Positions 21,201 to 29,657 of a stretch of 64,000 nucleotides of DNA are shown here, one piece after another. The stretch lies in contig NZ_JACIDR010000001.1 in assembly GCF_014196425.1 (NCBI RefSeq), forward strand, positions 1,178,001-1,242,000. The letters are read 5' to 3'. The number at the start of each line of letters is the position of its first letter. Position 1 is the first letter of the stretch. The stretch is from Hansschlegelia beijingensis. Lineage in GTDB: Bacteria; Pseudomonadota; Alphaproteobacteria; Rhizobiales; Methylopilaceae. Position numbers and translations under genes: made by a program. Under the pieces are notes generated by a model, which was given only the letters and a program-made list of their open reading frames with translations, was not told where the DNA came from and made no database searches.

Positions 21201-24200
21201 CACGATCGCGATCAGCGACACCGCCGAGCGTATCCACGACGCGATCGTCGTGCGTGGCGGCGACCTGCAGGAGCGCCTCGCGACCGCCGAAGGCCGGCTG
21301 TTCGAGACCCTCGGCGCCCGCGCCAGCGAGGCCGAGGCCGCCTTCGTGGCCGCACAGGACCGCGCCGGATCGGCCTTCGAGGAGCGCATCCGCACCTTCG
21401 AGAGCCGCTTCGACGAGGCCGGCGCGACCCTCGGCGACCGCCTCGCGGGCGAGATCAGCAACGCCGAGCGCATGCTCGGCGACGCCGCCCTGCACGTGGC
21501 TCAGCGGCTCGAGGACGGCGCAGCCGCGGCTCGCTCGACGCTGCAGGACTCCGTCGCGGACTTTGGCGGCCTGATGGACGCTCGCGTCTCCGCGATCCGC
21601 GAACAGCTCGACCGCGTGGTCGGCGAGATCGACTCGACCGTCGCACGGCGCGGCGAGAAGGTCGGCGAGGCGCTGACCATGGCGGCGGAAGCCTTCAACG
21701 ATGCGATCGCCGCACGCGGCGGGGCCCTCACCCAGTCGCTGGCCGGCTATCTGACCGGTCTCGAAGAGGCGCTCGACAAGCGCGCTCCGGGTCTCGTGGA
21801 GCGTCTCGGCGAGGAGAGCGGCCGCTTCGCCGAGCTCCTGGCGGAACGCGTCGGCGAGGCGGAGCGCAAGCTGGCCGAACAGGGCGATCGCTTCGGGGAC
21901 GTCGTCTCCGATCGCGTCGCCGAGGCCGCCCGCCGGCTCGGCGACGAGACCGGCCGCGTCGCCCAGGCGCTCGAGGCGCGGCTCGGCGGTTTCGACGAGC
22001 GGATCGTGGCGTTCGACGACGCCTCGCGTCAGCACGTCGCCAACCTCGACCAGCGGATCGAGCAGGTCGGGCAGCAGATCGCTGGCCAGATCGGCTCGTT
22101 CGACGAGCGGGTCACCCTGCTCGACGACCAGATCGCCAGGCTGGACGGCGCCATGGCCGGCCGCGTGGCCTCGATCGACACCAAGGTCAGCGCCATCGAC
22201 GAAACCGTCGGCGCGCAGATCGGCAAGATCGACGGCAAGATCGCCACGCTCGACCGCATCATCGGCGAGCGGCTGGGCGCCTTCGACGCGCGCGTCTCGA
22301 CGCTCGACGGAGCGCTTGGCGAGCGGCTCTCGACCTTCTCGGAGCGCATCGGCGCGCTGGACGGCACGCTCGACGAGCGGATCGCCACGCTGAGCGAGCG
22401 CGCCAGCGCTATCGGCTCCGCCGTGGCGCAGAGCTTCGAGAGCTTCGACGACCGCGCGGTCAAGCTGACCCGTTCGGTTGCGGTCCACGTCGCGGGCTTC
22501 GACGCCAAGGCTTCCGAGCTCGAGCGGACGCTCGCGGAACGGGCCGACTCCTTCGCGAGCCGCGCGGCCGATCTCGACGCTCTGCTGGCGAACCGGTTCA
22601 ACTCGTTCGACGACCAGATGGCGACCCGCCTCGGCGACCTCGCGCTGTCGCTCGAGAGCCGGATCACCCGCATCGACGACGGGCTCAGCTCGCGGACGCG
22701 GACGCTCAACGAGACGCTCGCGCAGCGGACGCTCGAACTCGCCCGCACGCTGGGCGAAGGCTCCACCACGGTCGCGGCCGCGCTCGCGCAGCGGGCGTCC
22801 GAGTTCGCCGCGACGCTGTCGGCGCGCACCGACGATCTCGTCGCCTCGTTCGACGGCAAGGCGGAGGCGGTCAACCGCGCCCTCGGGGCCAAGGCGGTCG
22901 AGGTGGGCGACACGCTCGACACCCGCATCGCCCGCTTCGAGATGACGGTTCTGGGCCGCCTCGACTCCGTCAGCGCGGCGCTCGACGAGCGCAGCGCAGG
23001 CGTCGCCGAACGGATCAGCGGCAAGATCGAGGGCGTCTCGCAGGCGCTCGGCGAGGTCTCCGGCCGCGTCGAGGCCGAACTCGCACGGCTCGCCGGCGAG
23101 ACCGCAGAGGCGCTCAGCTCCCGCATCGCCGAGTTCTCGGCGACGCTCGACCAGAATGGCTCCGGCCTGCTCGATCGGCTCAGCCGTCAGGGCGGCGAGG
23201 TCACCCGCGAACTCGCGAGCGTCGGCGAGACGGTCGCGAACGCGTTCGACGAGCGCTCCAGCGCGCTGGTCGAGCTGCTCGGCGCCCGCGGCGACGCGTT
23301 GCGCGAAACCATCGAGGGTCTGAACGGCGAATTGGTCACGACCTTCGAGACCCGCGGCGCGTCCGCGGTCGCGAATCTGAGCCAGGTCGCCGACCGACTG
23401 CGGCTCACCTCGCAGCGGCTTGGCGAGACGCTCGGCGCCGAAACCGCAAAGGCGGTGGAGCAGCTCGACGGCTCCAGCCAGAAGCTCCAGGAGGCCGTCA
23501 CCGAGGCGACCTCGACCCTCGCCCGCACGATCTCGCGGGAGAGCAAGCGCGCGGTGGCCGAGCTCACCGAGACCCAGACGGCGCTCACCGCCGAGCTCGC
23601 CGACGCTCTCGGCAAGCTCTCCGACGCCAATGGCTCGCTGCAGGGCCTGCTCGACGTCGCCGCCAAGAAGCTCGGCGCGGTGGAGACCGACCTCTCGGGC
23701 CGCGTGACGGCCTTCGAGGAGATCATGGCCGACATCGCCGAAACGACCACGCGCACCGGCGAGCGCGTCGGCGGCCAGGTGGCCTCGCTGCGCGAGGTTT
23801 CGACCAGCGTGCTCGACCGGGTCAGCGAAGTCGCTCGCCAGCTCGAGCACCAGACCCAGGCGATCAGCAAGATCACCGAGACGCTGGACGGCACGCAGAC
23901 CCGCCTCGCCGGCTCGCTCGAGGAACGGCGCGCCGCCCTCGACGCGCTGGCCGGAGAGCTCGGCGGCAAGGCGAAGGAGCTCGGCGCGGCGCTCGAGGGC
24001 TTCACCGCCACGATCGACGGGGCGCTATCGAAGTCCGAACAGCGCGCGCGGCTCGTCGCCGAGGGGCTGGCCGCGCAGGTCGGCGCCACCACCCAGTCGA
24101 TCGCCGGCGAGTTCGACAAGGTCCGCCAGACCAGCGAGGGCGAGCGGCAGAAGACGGCCGCAGCCCTGAAGGCGGCGAGCGAGGAGGCCGCGCGCGACAT

Positions 24201-25134
24201 CCAGCGCATGCTGGGCGAAGCGAGCGCGAAGTTCGGCGAGGTCACCCGCGAGATGCGGACCATGACCGCTTCGATCCAGGGCGAGCTCGACGCGACCCGC
24301 GAACAGCTGCGCCGCGGCGTGCTGGAGATGCCGAAGGAGGCGGAGGAGAACGCAGCCGAGCTCCGTCGCGTCGTGGCCGAGCAGATCAAGGCGCTGACCA
24401 CCCTCGGCGAGATCGCGGCGCGCCATGGCGCCAGCCTCGACGTCGCCGAGGCCCGCGACCAGCGCGTGATGCGCGGCTCGGCGGCCGTCGCGGCTCCGGC
24501 GCGCGGCCCGGCCGCGCCGCCTGCCCCGCGCCAGCCGGCTCCTGCGGCGGCGCCGGCCGCGGCCAGGCCGGCCCCCGCGCCGGCCGCGAAGCCTGCGCCG
24601 GCTCAGCCGGCCCGGGTCGCGCAGCCGAAGGCCGCCGGGGCTTCCCGCCCGGCCGAGGCCCGGCCGGCCGAGCCTACGACCGAGGAAGGCGGCAGCTGGA
24701 TTTCCGGCCTGCTCGCGCGCGCTTCGAGGGAAGAGGAGAACGCCGCTCGCAAGGGCGACGGTGACGCCGCCGCCCGGGAGCCCTCCCGGACGCTCGAATC
24801 CCTCGACAACCTGTCGATCGACATCACGCGGATGATCGACCATCAGGCGGTCAGCGAGCTGTGGGACCGCTATCGCCGCGGCGAGCGCAACGTCTTCACG
24901 CGCAGGCTCTACACGCTGCAGGGCCAGCAGACCTTCGAGGAGATCCGGCGCAAATATGCGGGCGATCCGGAGTTCCACGCGACGGTCGACCGCTATGTCG
25001 AGGAGTTCGAGCGGCTGCTCGACGAGGTGGCGCCGCAGGGCCGGGATGACGCGCTGGCCCAGACCTACCTGACCTCGGAGACCGGCAAGGTCTACACGAT
25101 GCTCGCCCACGCGGCCGGCAAGTTCGGCCAGTAG
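18241..25134 (+). CDS. Giant polar-growth coiled-coil membrane protein (GPR/RgsE/TipN-like)
   Basis: A 2297-residue protein. After an 80-residue Pro/Ala/Arg-rich start come two hydrophobic segments, about 98-118 and 137-157. A very long alpha-helical region rich in Ala, Glu, Asp and Arg follows (about 165-2080), then a Pro-Ala linker (about 2083-2146) and a compact conserved end (about 2188-2297, starting DNLSIDITRMIDHQ). Internal repeats include three 88-residue units (from about 817) and a run of 18-residue units (about 1265-1487). Size, topology and apolipoprotein-like repeats match GPR of Agrobacterium and RgsE of Sinorhizobium, large proteins organising the growth pole; assignment is from layout, not alignment. 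The ATG at 18241 has GAGG upstream; a TTG at 18208 would add 11 residues. Confidence 0.85.
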   Translation: MANVNQAKDPAEAALSAIEEALNLVAPRANATVETTARGRVEPVEPAPARPAEPALPPISPERPAPDRSGRRAPANDDARSFAHIVYALQRKPSRAPFVLATVASLVWAGLGAIYVFGVLGLGRPETNLADGAVQAQLAAAFLGVAAPIVFFYMLAMMSWRAQEMRLVARSMTEVALRLAEPDTTSSEAITSLGQAVRREVAAMGDGIERAVSRAGDLESLVRGEVSTLERSFHDNEVRVRTLIADIQAQREAIDGNAERLRETIAGAHDVLARDLNAAASLLAANITNSGAQVTSELDAKSSEIALAIQEAGENMLAAIGGRGAEMIERLASSGAEVARDLDDTGRRIVETLDERAEAARSALGQSSDAIIRSIEERTTLLTDRLQATGAEFDERIERTSGEAISALAARGEAVAAQIDRVGGSISDQLAERVETVISHLDRTGSDLAQTFIERAGDVTSSVEAAGRDFHRDLSERSRELLETLALRTSELTAALSEARGGIDSDLSERSTELLETLSDRAREVTEALADAGAHFHGSIDSGSRDIIDALGARSRELVETLSGTASSVTEEFGSRGDGAIERFVAAAARVSEEFASRGMLFNDGLERTGQQLTESFAERAELVLRSLSEKTDDAASGFRAIGSEVEQALAARAEEVSGTLRAASDRAVEALSASGSDITRRLDETSRKVASDVTLQGGDLAERLTEASARMHEAIVLHGGELERRFAEDGERIASLLEAQGEDVASRITRASDRVHEAIVVRGDAIEGDFDAVGARIVAAIDGRAAEVRDTIESAGVTIADVLSERSAILLNNLGDTAERIHEVVVVRGGELEDRLKVSGERLGEAIAARASDAEAAFGAATGRITSGVEEKLKAFEERLSTTGASVADIIADRGGALADTLGETAERIHEIVVERGSDLERRLAAAGDDLSAKIDARASAAETAFGAATDRIGAGVDQKLRAFEERLSTTGAAVGDIIAERGGQLTIAISDTAERIHDAIVVRGGDLQERLATAEGRLFETLGARASEAEAAFVAAQDRAGSAFEERIRTFESRFDEAGATLGDRLAGEISNAERMLGDAALHVAQRLEDGAAAARSTLQDSVADFGGLMDARVSAIREQLDRVVGEIDSTVARRGEKVGEALTMAAEAFNDAIAARGGALTQSLAGYLTGLEEALDKRAPGLVERLGEESGRFAELLAERVGEAERKLAEQGDRFGDVVSDRVAEAARRLGDETGRVAQALEARLGGFDERIVAFDDASRQHVANLDQRIEQVGQQIAGQIGSFDERVTLLDDQIARLDGAMAGRVASIDTKVSAIDETVGAQIGKIDGKIATLDRIIGERLGAFDARVSTLDGALGERLSTFSERIGALDGTLDERIATLSERASAIGSAVAQSFESFDDRAVKLTRSVAVHVAGFDAKASELERTLAERADSFASRAADLDALLANRFNSFDDQMATRLGDLALSLESRITRIDDGLSSRTRTLNETLAQRTLELARTLGEGSTTVAAALAQRASEFAATLSARTDDLVASFDGKAEAVNRALGAKAVEVGDTLDTRIARFEMTVLGRLDSVSAALDERSAGVAERISGKIEGVSQALGEVSGRVEAELARLAGETAEALSSRIAEFSATLDQNGSGLLDRLSRQGGEVTRELASVGETVANAFDERSSALVELLGARGDALRETIEGLNGELVTTFETRGASAVANLSQVADRLRLTSQRLGETLGAETAKAVEQLDGSSQKLQEAVTEATSTLARTISRESKRAVAELTETQTALTAELADALGKLSDANGSLQGLLDVAAKKLGAVETDLSGRVTAFEEIMADIAETTTRTGERVGGQVASLREVSTSVLDRVSEVARQLEHQTQAISKITETLDGTQTRLAGSLEERRAALDALAGELGGKAKELGAALEGFTATIDGALSKSEQRARLVAEGLAAQVGATTQSIAGEFDKVRQTSEGERQKTAAALKAASEEAARDIQRMLGEASAKFGEVTREMRTMTASIQGELDATREQLRRGVLEMPKEAEENAAELRRVVAEQIKALTTLGEIAARHGASLDVAEARDQRVMRGSAAVAAPARGPAAPPAPRQPAPAAAPAAARPAPAPAAKPAPAQPARVAQPKAAGASRPAEARPAEPTTEEGGSWISGLLARASREEENAARKGDGDAAAREPSRTLESLDNLSIDITRMIDHQAVSELWDRYRRGERNVFTRRLYTLQGQQTFEEIRRKYAGDPEFHATVDRYVEEFERLLDEVAPQGRDDALAQTYLTSETGKVYTMLAHAAGKFGQ
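20689..21480 (+). repeat. 264-bp in-frame tandem repeat, three copies
   Basis: Inside the giant gene. The conserved point (D/E)TAERIH begins at 20689, 20953 and 21217, exactly 264 bp (88 codons) apart. Each unit also carries RGxxLxxRL, RAS-AEAAF and FEERLSTTGA blocks; the third is more diverged towards its end. The three units are recognisably similar in DNA as well as protein, suggesting fairly recent duplication compared with the rest of the rod. Confidence 0.9.
22030..22700 (+). repeat. 54-bp (18-residue) helical repeat array in the giant gene
   Basis: Units begin at, for example, 22267, 22321 and 22375, exactly 54 bp apart, each starting GAGCGG and encoding (E)RL-x-x-F-x-x-R-I-x-x-L-D-G-x-L-x. 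At least nine units occur, with a 7-residue insertion after the second. Eighteen residues equal five alpha-helical turns, so hydrophobic Leu/Ile/Phe positions line up on one face, as in apolipoprotein-type rods. Confidence 0.85.
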
Positions 25135-25231
25135 GCGCGGCCGGCTCGGTCTCCCCGGAACCTCCCGGGGGGATCGGGGCCGCGCCCCGGCGCGAGCAAG
25201 GGGCCCGCTAGAGGGTCCCAGAGACGAGAAA

Positions 25232-25258
25232 GGGCGCGCGGGATCCGCGCGCCCTTTT
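25232..25258. terminator. Bidirectional terminator between converging genes
   Basis: A 10-bp GC stem (GGGCGCGCGG with CCGCGCGCCC), 3-nt loop, four T after it on the plus strand and TTTCTC after it on the minus strand. It ends both the giant coiled-coil gene and the lipid-transporter operon. Confidence 0.85.
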
Positions 25259-25349
25259 CATGTCGGGAGCTATCTGAAGAAAGGACATGGAGAGCGCTCG
25301 GCCGGGAGCGCGGCGGAGCTCAGCTGCGGCCGCCGTGGCGGCCGCTCCG

Positions 25350-26006
25350 TCAGATGCGGCGGCCCGTCCAGACGACGAGGGCTGTCAGCACCTCATCCAG
25401 CGCGCTGTCGAGCGCGCGAGCCGCGGCCGGACCGGCGATCGCGGCGTTCAGCGGCCGGCGGGCCGTAAACACTTCGGCGGCGACGATCTTGCCCGTCTTG
25501 TCATTGACGATCTTCGCGGTGAGCTCCGCCTTGGCGAGGCCCGAGGTCGCATCGACGTCGAAGGAGCGGAGCTCCGTCACGAGCTGGTAGTCCACCGAGA
25601 GCCTGTCGCCCGGCCGGCCGACGGAGCCGAGCCGGTTGGCGTTCTCGTAAGCCTCGATGATCTTGGCCTGCATCAGCTTCGGGAGCCGGTCGGACCACTG
25701 CGCGTTCGGCAGATAGGCCACCTCGCCCGGCTTCGGGTGAACCGCGATCCTTTGCCCGTCGAGCACGGCCACGGCGGCCGGCTCGCCCACCACCAGGTTG
25801 CCGCGCCCGCGTCCCGCGTCCGGCACATTGCGAGGCGCCGAGAGATCGAAGGTCGTCGGCGGGGAGCCGCCTGCGAGCAGGCTCGTGCAGCTCGAAAGCG
25901 CAAGCGCGCCAGCGAGCAGCGCCGCCGCCCGCAACGCGCGAGGTCCGGCTGCGCCGCGCGCGGCCGGCGTCGTTTCGCTCGTGTTCACCTGCAGCGTCCT
26001 TGTCAT
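25350..26006 (-). CDS. MCE transporter auxiliary lipoprotein (PqiC/ABC-type transport auxiliary family)
   Basis: A 218-residue predicted lipoprotein, last gene of the MCE operon. The N-terminal hydrophobic stretch ends in the lipobox LSSC with C40 as the lipidated residue. The mature part has the VVGEPAAVAVLDGQRIAV and YLPNAQWSDRLPKLMQAKI blocks typical of the ABC-type transport auxiliary lipoprotein family (PF03886), which work at the outer-membrane side of MCE systems. The ATG at 26006 overlaps the stop of the MCE gene (ATGA), fixing the start and the operon order. The long open frame continuing upstream is a shadow of the MCE gene. Confidence 0.9.
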   Translation of the reverse strand: MTRTLQVNTSETTPAARGAAGPRALRAAALLAGALALSSCTSLLAGGSPPTTFDLSAPRNVPDAGRGRGNLVVGEPAAVAVLDGQRIAVHPKPGEVAYLPNAQWSDRLPKLMQAKIIEAYENANRLGSVGRPGDRLSVDYQLVTELRSFDVDATSGLAKAELTAKIVNDKTGKIVAAEVFTARRPLNAAIAGPAAARALDSALDEVLTALVVWTGRRI

Positions 26007-27583
26007 CGACCGCGATACTCCGGCACGCCGCCGCTGTCGCCGAACAGGAACTGGCGGGGGTTCCGTTTGAGCTCCTGGATCACGGAATCCAGATTGTTCA
26101 GCGTGCGGCGGCTGTCGGCGACGAAGGCCGAAAGGTCGCGCGTGCCCGAATTCGACAGACGCGTGACGCCCGCCGTGATCTCGGCCGTCCGGCTCTCGAG
26201 CTTGATCGCCAGCTCGCGGATCGCCTGCGAGGTCTTCTGGAAGTCGGCGATCGCGCCCTGCGCCTCGCCGCCGCCCACGACCTTGCGGGCGTCGTCCAGC
26301 AGTCCGTCGAGCTTGTCGGCGGTGCCTGTCAGCCGCGAGGCGATGCTGCGGGCGTCGGCGACGATCTGGTCCACGTTCTGGGCGTTGCGGCCGAGCGCTT
26401 CGGCGAAGGCGTTCACGTTGTCGACGGTCGAGCGGATCTTGTCGCCGTCGATCGCCGAGACAGCGCGGTCGATGCTCGCCACGGTGCGGTTGATCGTCGG
26501 ACCGTCGATCGAGGTCGCGAGGCCTGCGACGCCGTCGACGGCGCGATTCACCTTCTCGGGGTCGATCGCCGCGATGACCTGCTCGGCGTTGCGCGAGGCG
26601 TTCTGAACGTTGTCGATCACGCTGGAGACCTTCGCAGGGTCGATCGACTGGAGCACGGCGGTGAACCGGTCCACGGACGCGTTGACCTTGCTGGGGTCGA
26701 CCGCGGCCACGATCGCCTGAACCTGCTTGAGGGTGTCCTCGACGCGGGAGCCGGCGCCGCGCAACTGTTCGGCCAGCTGCGCCACGTCGCCGATCGCCTG
26801 ATCGACCTTCGGGCCGGCGTTCTTGAGCGAATCCGTGAAGGCGACCGCGTTCGACATCGTCTGGTCGACCTTGTTGACGTCGACCGCGCGGACGAGGTTC
26901 TGAACGTCGGTGACCAGCGGCACCAGACTGTCGGCGAGATTGCCGATCTGGCGCGCGGCGACGCCGGTGTTCTGCATGAAGCCCTTGATGTCGCCCGAGT
27001 TCGCGGCGAGCGCCGCCGTGAACGTCTCGACGTTCTGCAAAGACCGCTCGATCGAGCCGCGGCTGTTGCCTACCAGGCCCTGAATGTCGCCGAACGTGGT
27101 CTGCGCCTGCTGCAGCACCGTGCGCGCGCCCTCCAGGATGTCCTGGAACGCCGAGGCTTCCGCGATCAGCACGGGCGCGTTGTTCGGGTCGCCGTCCTTC
27201 GTCGTGACGAGCGGGAGAGCCGGCGCGGTCGGCGAGCCGCCGGTGAGCTGCACGACCGCCCCGCCCGTGAGACCGGTCATCTCGAGCCGGGCCCGCGTGT
27301 CGGTGCGCACAGGCGTGTTCTTGGCGATCTCCACGCGCGCGATGACCTTGGCGGGGTCCTGCGGGTCGAAGTTCAGGTCCACCACGTCGCCGACGCGGAT
27401 GCCGTTGAACAGCACTGCGGAGCCGGGCGTCAGGCCCGAGACGGCGCCGGGGAACTGGATGCGATAGATCGCACGGTCGCGGTTCTGGCCGATGTCGGAG
27501 AACCACCAGACGAAGGCGAAGGCGGCGGCGATCACCGCCAGGGTGAAGGCGCCGATCAGGGCGTGGTTCGCGCGGGTTTCCAT
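26003..27583 (-). CDS. MCE/MlaD-family lipid-transport protein
   Basis: A 526-residue periplasmic substrate-binding component of an MCE lipid ABC transporter, anchored by one N-terminal helix (about residues 8-28). The MCE domain follows (about 37-115) with PGAVSGLTPGSAVLFNGIRVG. The remaining 400 residues are helical and repeat a motif of the form (V/I)DxxKVxxxVD about every 20-40 residues, which would make a long rod or tube spanning the periplasm. It lies 14 nt after the ATPase stop and overlaps the lipoprotein start. MCE systems move phospholipids or sterols between membranes; the substrate and direction are unknown here. Confidence 0.93.
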   Translation of the reverse strand: METRANHALIGAFTLAVIAAAFAFVWWFSDIGQNRDRAIYRIQFPGAVSGLTPGSAVLFNGIRVGDVVDLNFDPQDPAKVIARVEIAKNTPVRTDTRARLEMTGLTGGAVVQLTGGSPTAPALPLVTTKDGDPNNAPVLIAEASAFQDILEGARTVLQQAQTTFGDIQGLVGNSRGSIERSLQNVETFTAALAANSGDIKGFMQNTGVAARQIGNLADSLVPLVTDVQNLVRAVDVNKVDQTMSNAVAFTDSLKNAGPKVDQAIGDVAQLAEQLRGAGSRVEDTLKQVQAIVAAVDPSKVNASVDRFTAVLQSIDPAKVSSVIDNVQNASRNAEQVIAAIDPEKVNRAVDGVAGLATSIDGPTINRTVASIDRAVSAIDGDKIRSTVDNVNAFAEALGRNAQNVDQIVADARSIASRLTGTADKLDGLLDDARKVVGGGEAQGAIADFQKTSQAIRELAIKLESRTAEITAGVTRLSNSGTRDLSAFVADSRRTLNNLDSVIQELKRNPRQFLFGDSGGVPEYRGR

Positions 27584-27597
27584 CTGTCCGGTTCGCC

Positions 27598-28416
27598 TCA
27601 GGCCGCCGTGGCGCCAATGCCGGCGGCGCGCGCCCGCTCGCCCCGGAAATACTCTTTCATCCAGGGATCGTCGTTCTTGACCATCTCGGACATCGGGCCG
27701 ATCGCCAGAACCTTTCCGCCCTTGAGCGCGGCGATCCGGTCGCAGGCGGTGGTCAGCGTGTCCAGGTCGTGGGTCACCAGATAGACGGTCAGGCCCAGGG
27801 TCTCCTTCAGGGTCATGATCAGCCGGTCGAACGCGTTCGCGCCGATCGGGTCGAGCCCCGCGGTCGGCTCGTCGAGAAACACGATGTCGGGATCGAGCGC
27901 CAGAGCGCGCGCCAGGGCGGCGCGCTTGATCATGCCGCCGGAAAGCTCGGAGGGGAACCGGTCGCCGGCGTCCGGCTTCAGCCCGACCAGATCGATCTTC
28001 AGCCGCGCGATCTCCTCCCGCAGCTTGGGGCTGAGCTTGGTGTGCTCGCGAAGCGGCATCTCGACGTTCTGACGCACGGTGAGGGACGAAAACAGCGCGC
28101 CCTGCTGGAACAGCACGCCCCAGCGGCGCTCGATCCCGAGCCGCTCCTCGTCCGTCGCTTCGTCGAGATCGACCCCGAACACCTCGACCTTGCCGGCGCG
28201 CTTCGGCGTCAGCCCGATGATCGCGCGCAGCGAGACCGACTTTCCGGTCCCGGACGGTCCCACGACGCCCAGGATCTCGCCTTTGCGCACGTCCATGTCC
28301 ATGCCGTCGATGACGTTGCGCTCGCCGAAGCCGACGACGAGATCGCGCACGCGGATGACGAGCTCCTCCTGGCCGGAGCGGCCCTGGGCGGAATCAGCGG
28401 GGGCGTCGTTCATCAT
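27598..28416 (-). CDS. MlaF-like ABC transporter ATP-binding protein
   Basis: A 272-residue ATPase of the MCE lipid transporter. Walker A is GPSGTGKS, the signature loop is LSGGMIKRAALARAL (the GGM form is usual in MlaF), Walker B is DPDIVFLDEP, and the H-loop is VTHD. Two consecutive ATG codons (28416 and 28413) overlap the permease stop, so either could be the start; translation is coupled. It couples ATP hydrolysis to lipid movement through the permease encoded upstream. Confidence 0.95.
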   Translation of the reverse strand: MMNDAPADSAQGRSGQEELVIRVRDLVVGFGERNVIDGMDMDVRKGEILGVVGPSGTGKSVSLRAIIGLTPKRAGKVEVFGVDLDEATDEERLGIERRWGVLFQQGALFSSLTVRQNVEMPLREHTKLSPKLREEIARLKIDLVGLKPDAGDRFPSELSGGMIKRAALARALALDPDIVFLDEPTAGLDPIGANAFDRLIMTLKETLGLTVYLVTHDLDTLTTACDRIAALKGGKVLAIGPMSEMVKNDDPWMKEYFRGERARAAGIGATAA

Positions 28417-29558
28417 ATGCCTATCGCCGCGAAGAACATCGCGAACAAGCCGTCGAGGACGATGACGACGAAGATCGACTTCACCACCGAAGACGTCGTC
28501 CGCTGACCGAGCGACTCGGCCGAGCCCTTCACCTTCATTCCTTCGGTGCATGCGATCAGGCCGATCACCAGCGCCATGAAGGGCGCCTTGATGATTCCGA
28601 CGAAGAAGGTCTGCAGCGACAGCGCGTCCTTGAGCCGTTGCAGGAAGGTGATCGGGGTGATGTCGCCATAGCCCCAGGCCACCAGCCCGCCTCCCAGCAG
28701 GGCCGCCATCGCGGCCAGGAAGGACAGCAGCGGCATCGCGATCAGCAACGCCGTGAGGCGCGGCATGGCCAGCACCTCGATCGGATCGAGGCCCATCGTC
28801 CTCAGGGCGTCGATCTCCTCGCGCATCTTCATGGAGCCGATTTCGGCCGTGAAGGCGGAGCCGGACCGGCCGGCGACCATGATGGCGGTCAGCAGCACGC
28901 CGAGCTCGCGCAGCACCAGAATGCCGAGCAGGTCGACCACGAACAGGGTCGCGCCGAAATTGCGGAGCTGGAAGATGCTCTGCTGGGCGACGATGGCGCC
29001 GACCAGGAAAGAGATCAGCGTGATGATCGGCACCGCCTGAAGGCCCACCCGATCGAGGTGCGCCACCGAGGCGGTGAAGCGGAACCGCCAGGGCGCGATG
29101 ATCATCCGCCCGGTGGTGACTACGACCGCGCCGAGGAAGCCGAGGCCCTTCGAGACGTCCGCGCCGGCCGCCTCGACGCGTTCGCCGAAATGGGCGAGCC
29201 AGGCCACCACGCCACGGTCGCGCTGCTCCGGAGGCGGCGCATCCTGACCCCGCCCGCGCAGAGCCTCCATGAGGCGCGCATGCTGGGGCCGGACATTGTG
29301 AAGCTCGGCCGTCGCTCCTGCGTCTTCCGCGGCGCGCCGCATCCGCTCGATGAGCAACGCGCCGACCGTGTCGAGCCGCTCGAGGCCGGACAGGTCGAAC
29401 GCGACGGTTTTGCTCTTCGCGACGGAGAAATCGACGGCGTCGATCTTCGGCTGCAGCAGATCGCCGGTCTCGGCGGTCCACGGGCCAAGCGGCGTCAGCA
29501 CGAGACCGTCGTCGAATGCCTCGACCTTCAGATCCGCGACGTCTTCCGCAACCTGCAC
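28413..29558 (-). CDS. MlaE-family permease with fused N-terminal STAS domain
   Basis: A 381-residue inner-membrane permease. The first 110 residues are a STAS-like domain (TVAFDLSGLERLDTVGALLIERM), equivalent to the separate MlaB protein of E. coli. After a linker come the MlaE helices with QAVPIITLISFLVGAIVAQQ, the conserved loop AGRSGSAFTAEIGSMKMREEIDAL, and LIACTEGMKVKGSAESLG. It begins with GTG at 29558 and is first gene of the four-gene MCE operon. The fusion is common in alphaproteobacteria. The 99-bp gap to the divergent dgcN holds the promoters. Confidence 0.93.
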   Translation of the reverse strand: MQVAEDVADLKVEAFDDGLVLTPLGPWTAETGDLLQPKIDAVDFSVAKSKTVAFDLSGLERLDTVGALLIERMRRAAEDAGATAELHNVRPQHARLMEALRGRGQDAPPPEQRDRGVVAWLAHFGERVEAAGADVSKGLGFLGAVVVTTGRMIIAPWRFRFTASVAHLDRVGLQAVPIITLISFLVGAIVAQQSIFQLRNFGATLFVVDLLGILVLRELGVLLTAIMVAGRSGSAFTAEIGSMKMREEIDALRTMGLDPIEVLAMPRLTALLIAMPLLSFLAAMAALLGGGLVAWGYGDITPITFLQRLKDALSLQTFFVGIIKAPFMALVIGLIACTEGMKVKGSAESLGQRTTSSVVKSIFVVIVLDGLFAMFFAAIGI

Positions 29559-29657
29559 CCGGATTCGCCTGTAATCGCGACGCCTTGCCGGTCAGCGCCC
29601 CGCTCGTAATACTCAGCCGCGTCGCGTCCTGTCGAGGCGACCGCCCCTTCGGAGACC

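Noticed and set aside
22030-22700. 54-bp periodicity considered as a CRISPR-like array
   Set aside because: Repeats are in frame, diverged and contiguous without unique spacers; they encode an 18-residue helical repeat.
19044-23850. Very long antisense open frames (up to about 1500 codons) opposite the giant coiled-coil gene
   Set aside because: They follow from GC-rich, Ala/Glu/Asp/Arg-biased codons of the sense gene; the translations are low complexity with no start signals or family resemblance.
25350-27617. A 755-codon minus-strand frame that seems to fuse the lipoprotein to an Arg-rich protein
   Set aside because: The first 530 codons are an out-of-frame shadow of the MCE gene; the real lipoprotein starts at 26006, coupled to the MCE stop.
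27598-29481. A 627-codon frame that seems to extend the ATPase gene upstream
   Set aside because: The added part is a shadow of the permease gene; the ATPase begins at 28416 with an ATGA overlap.
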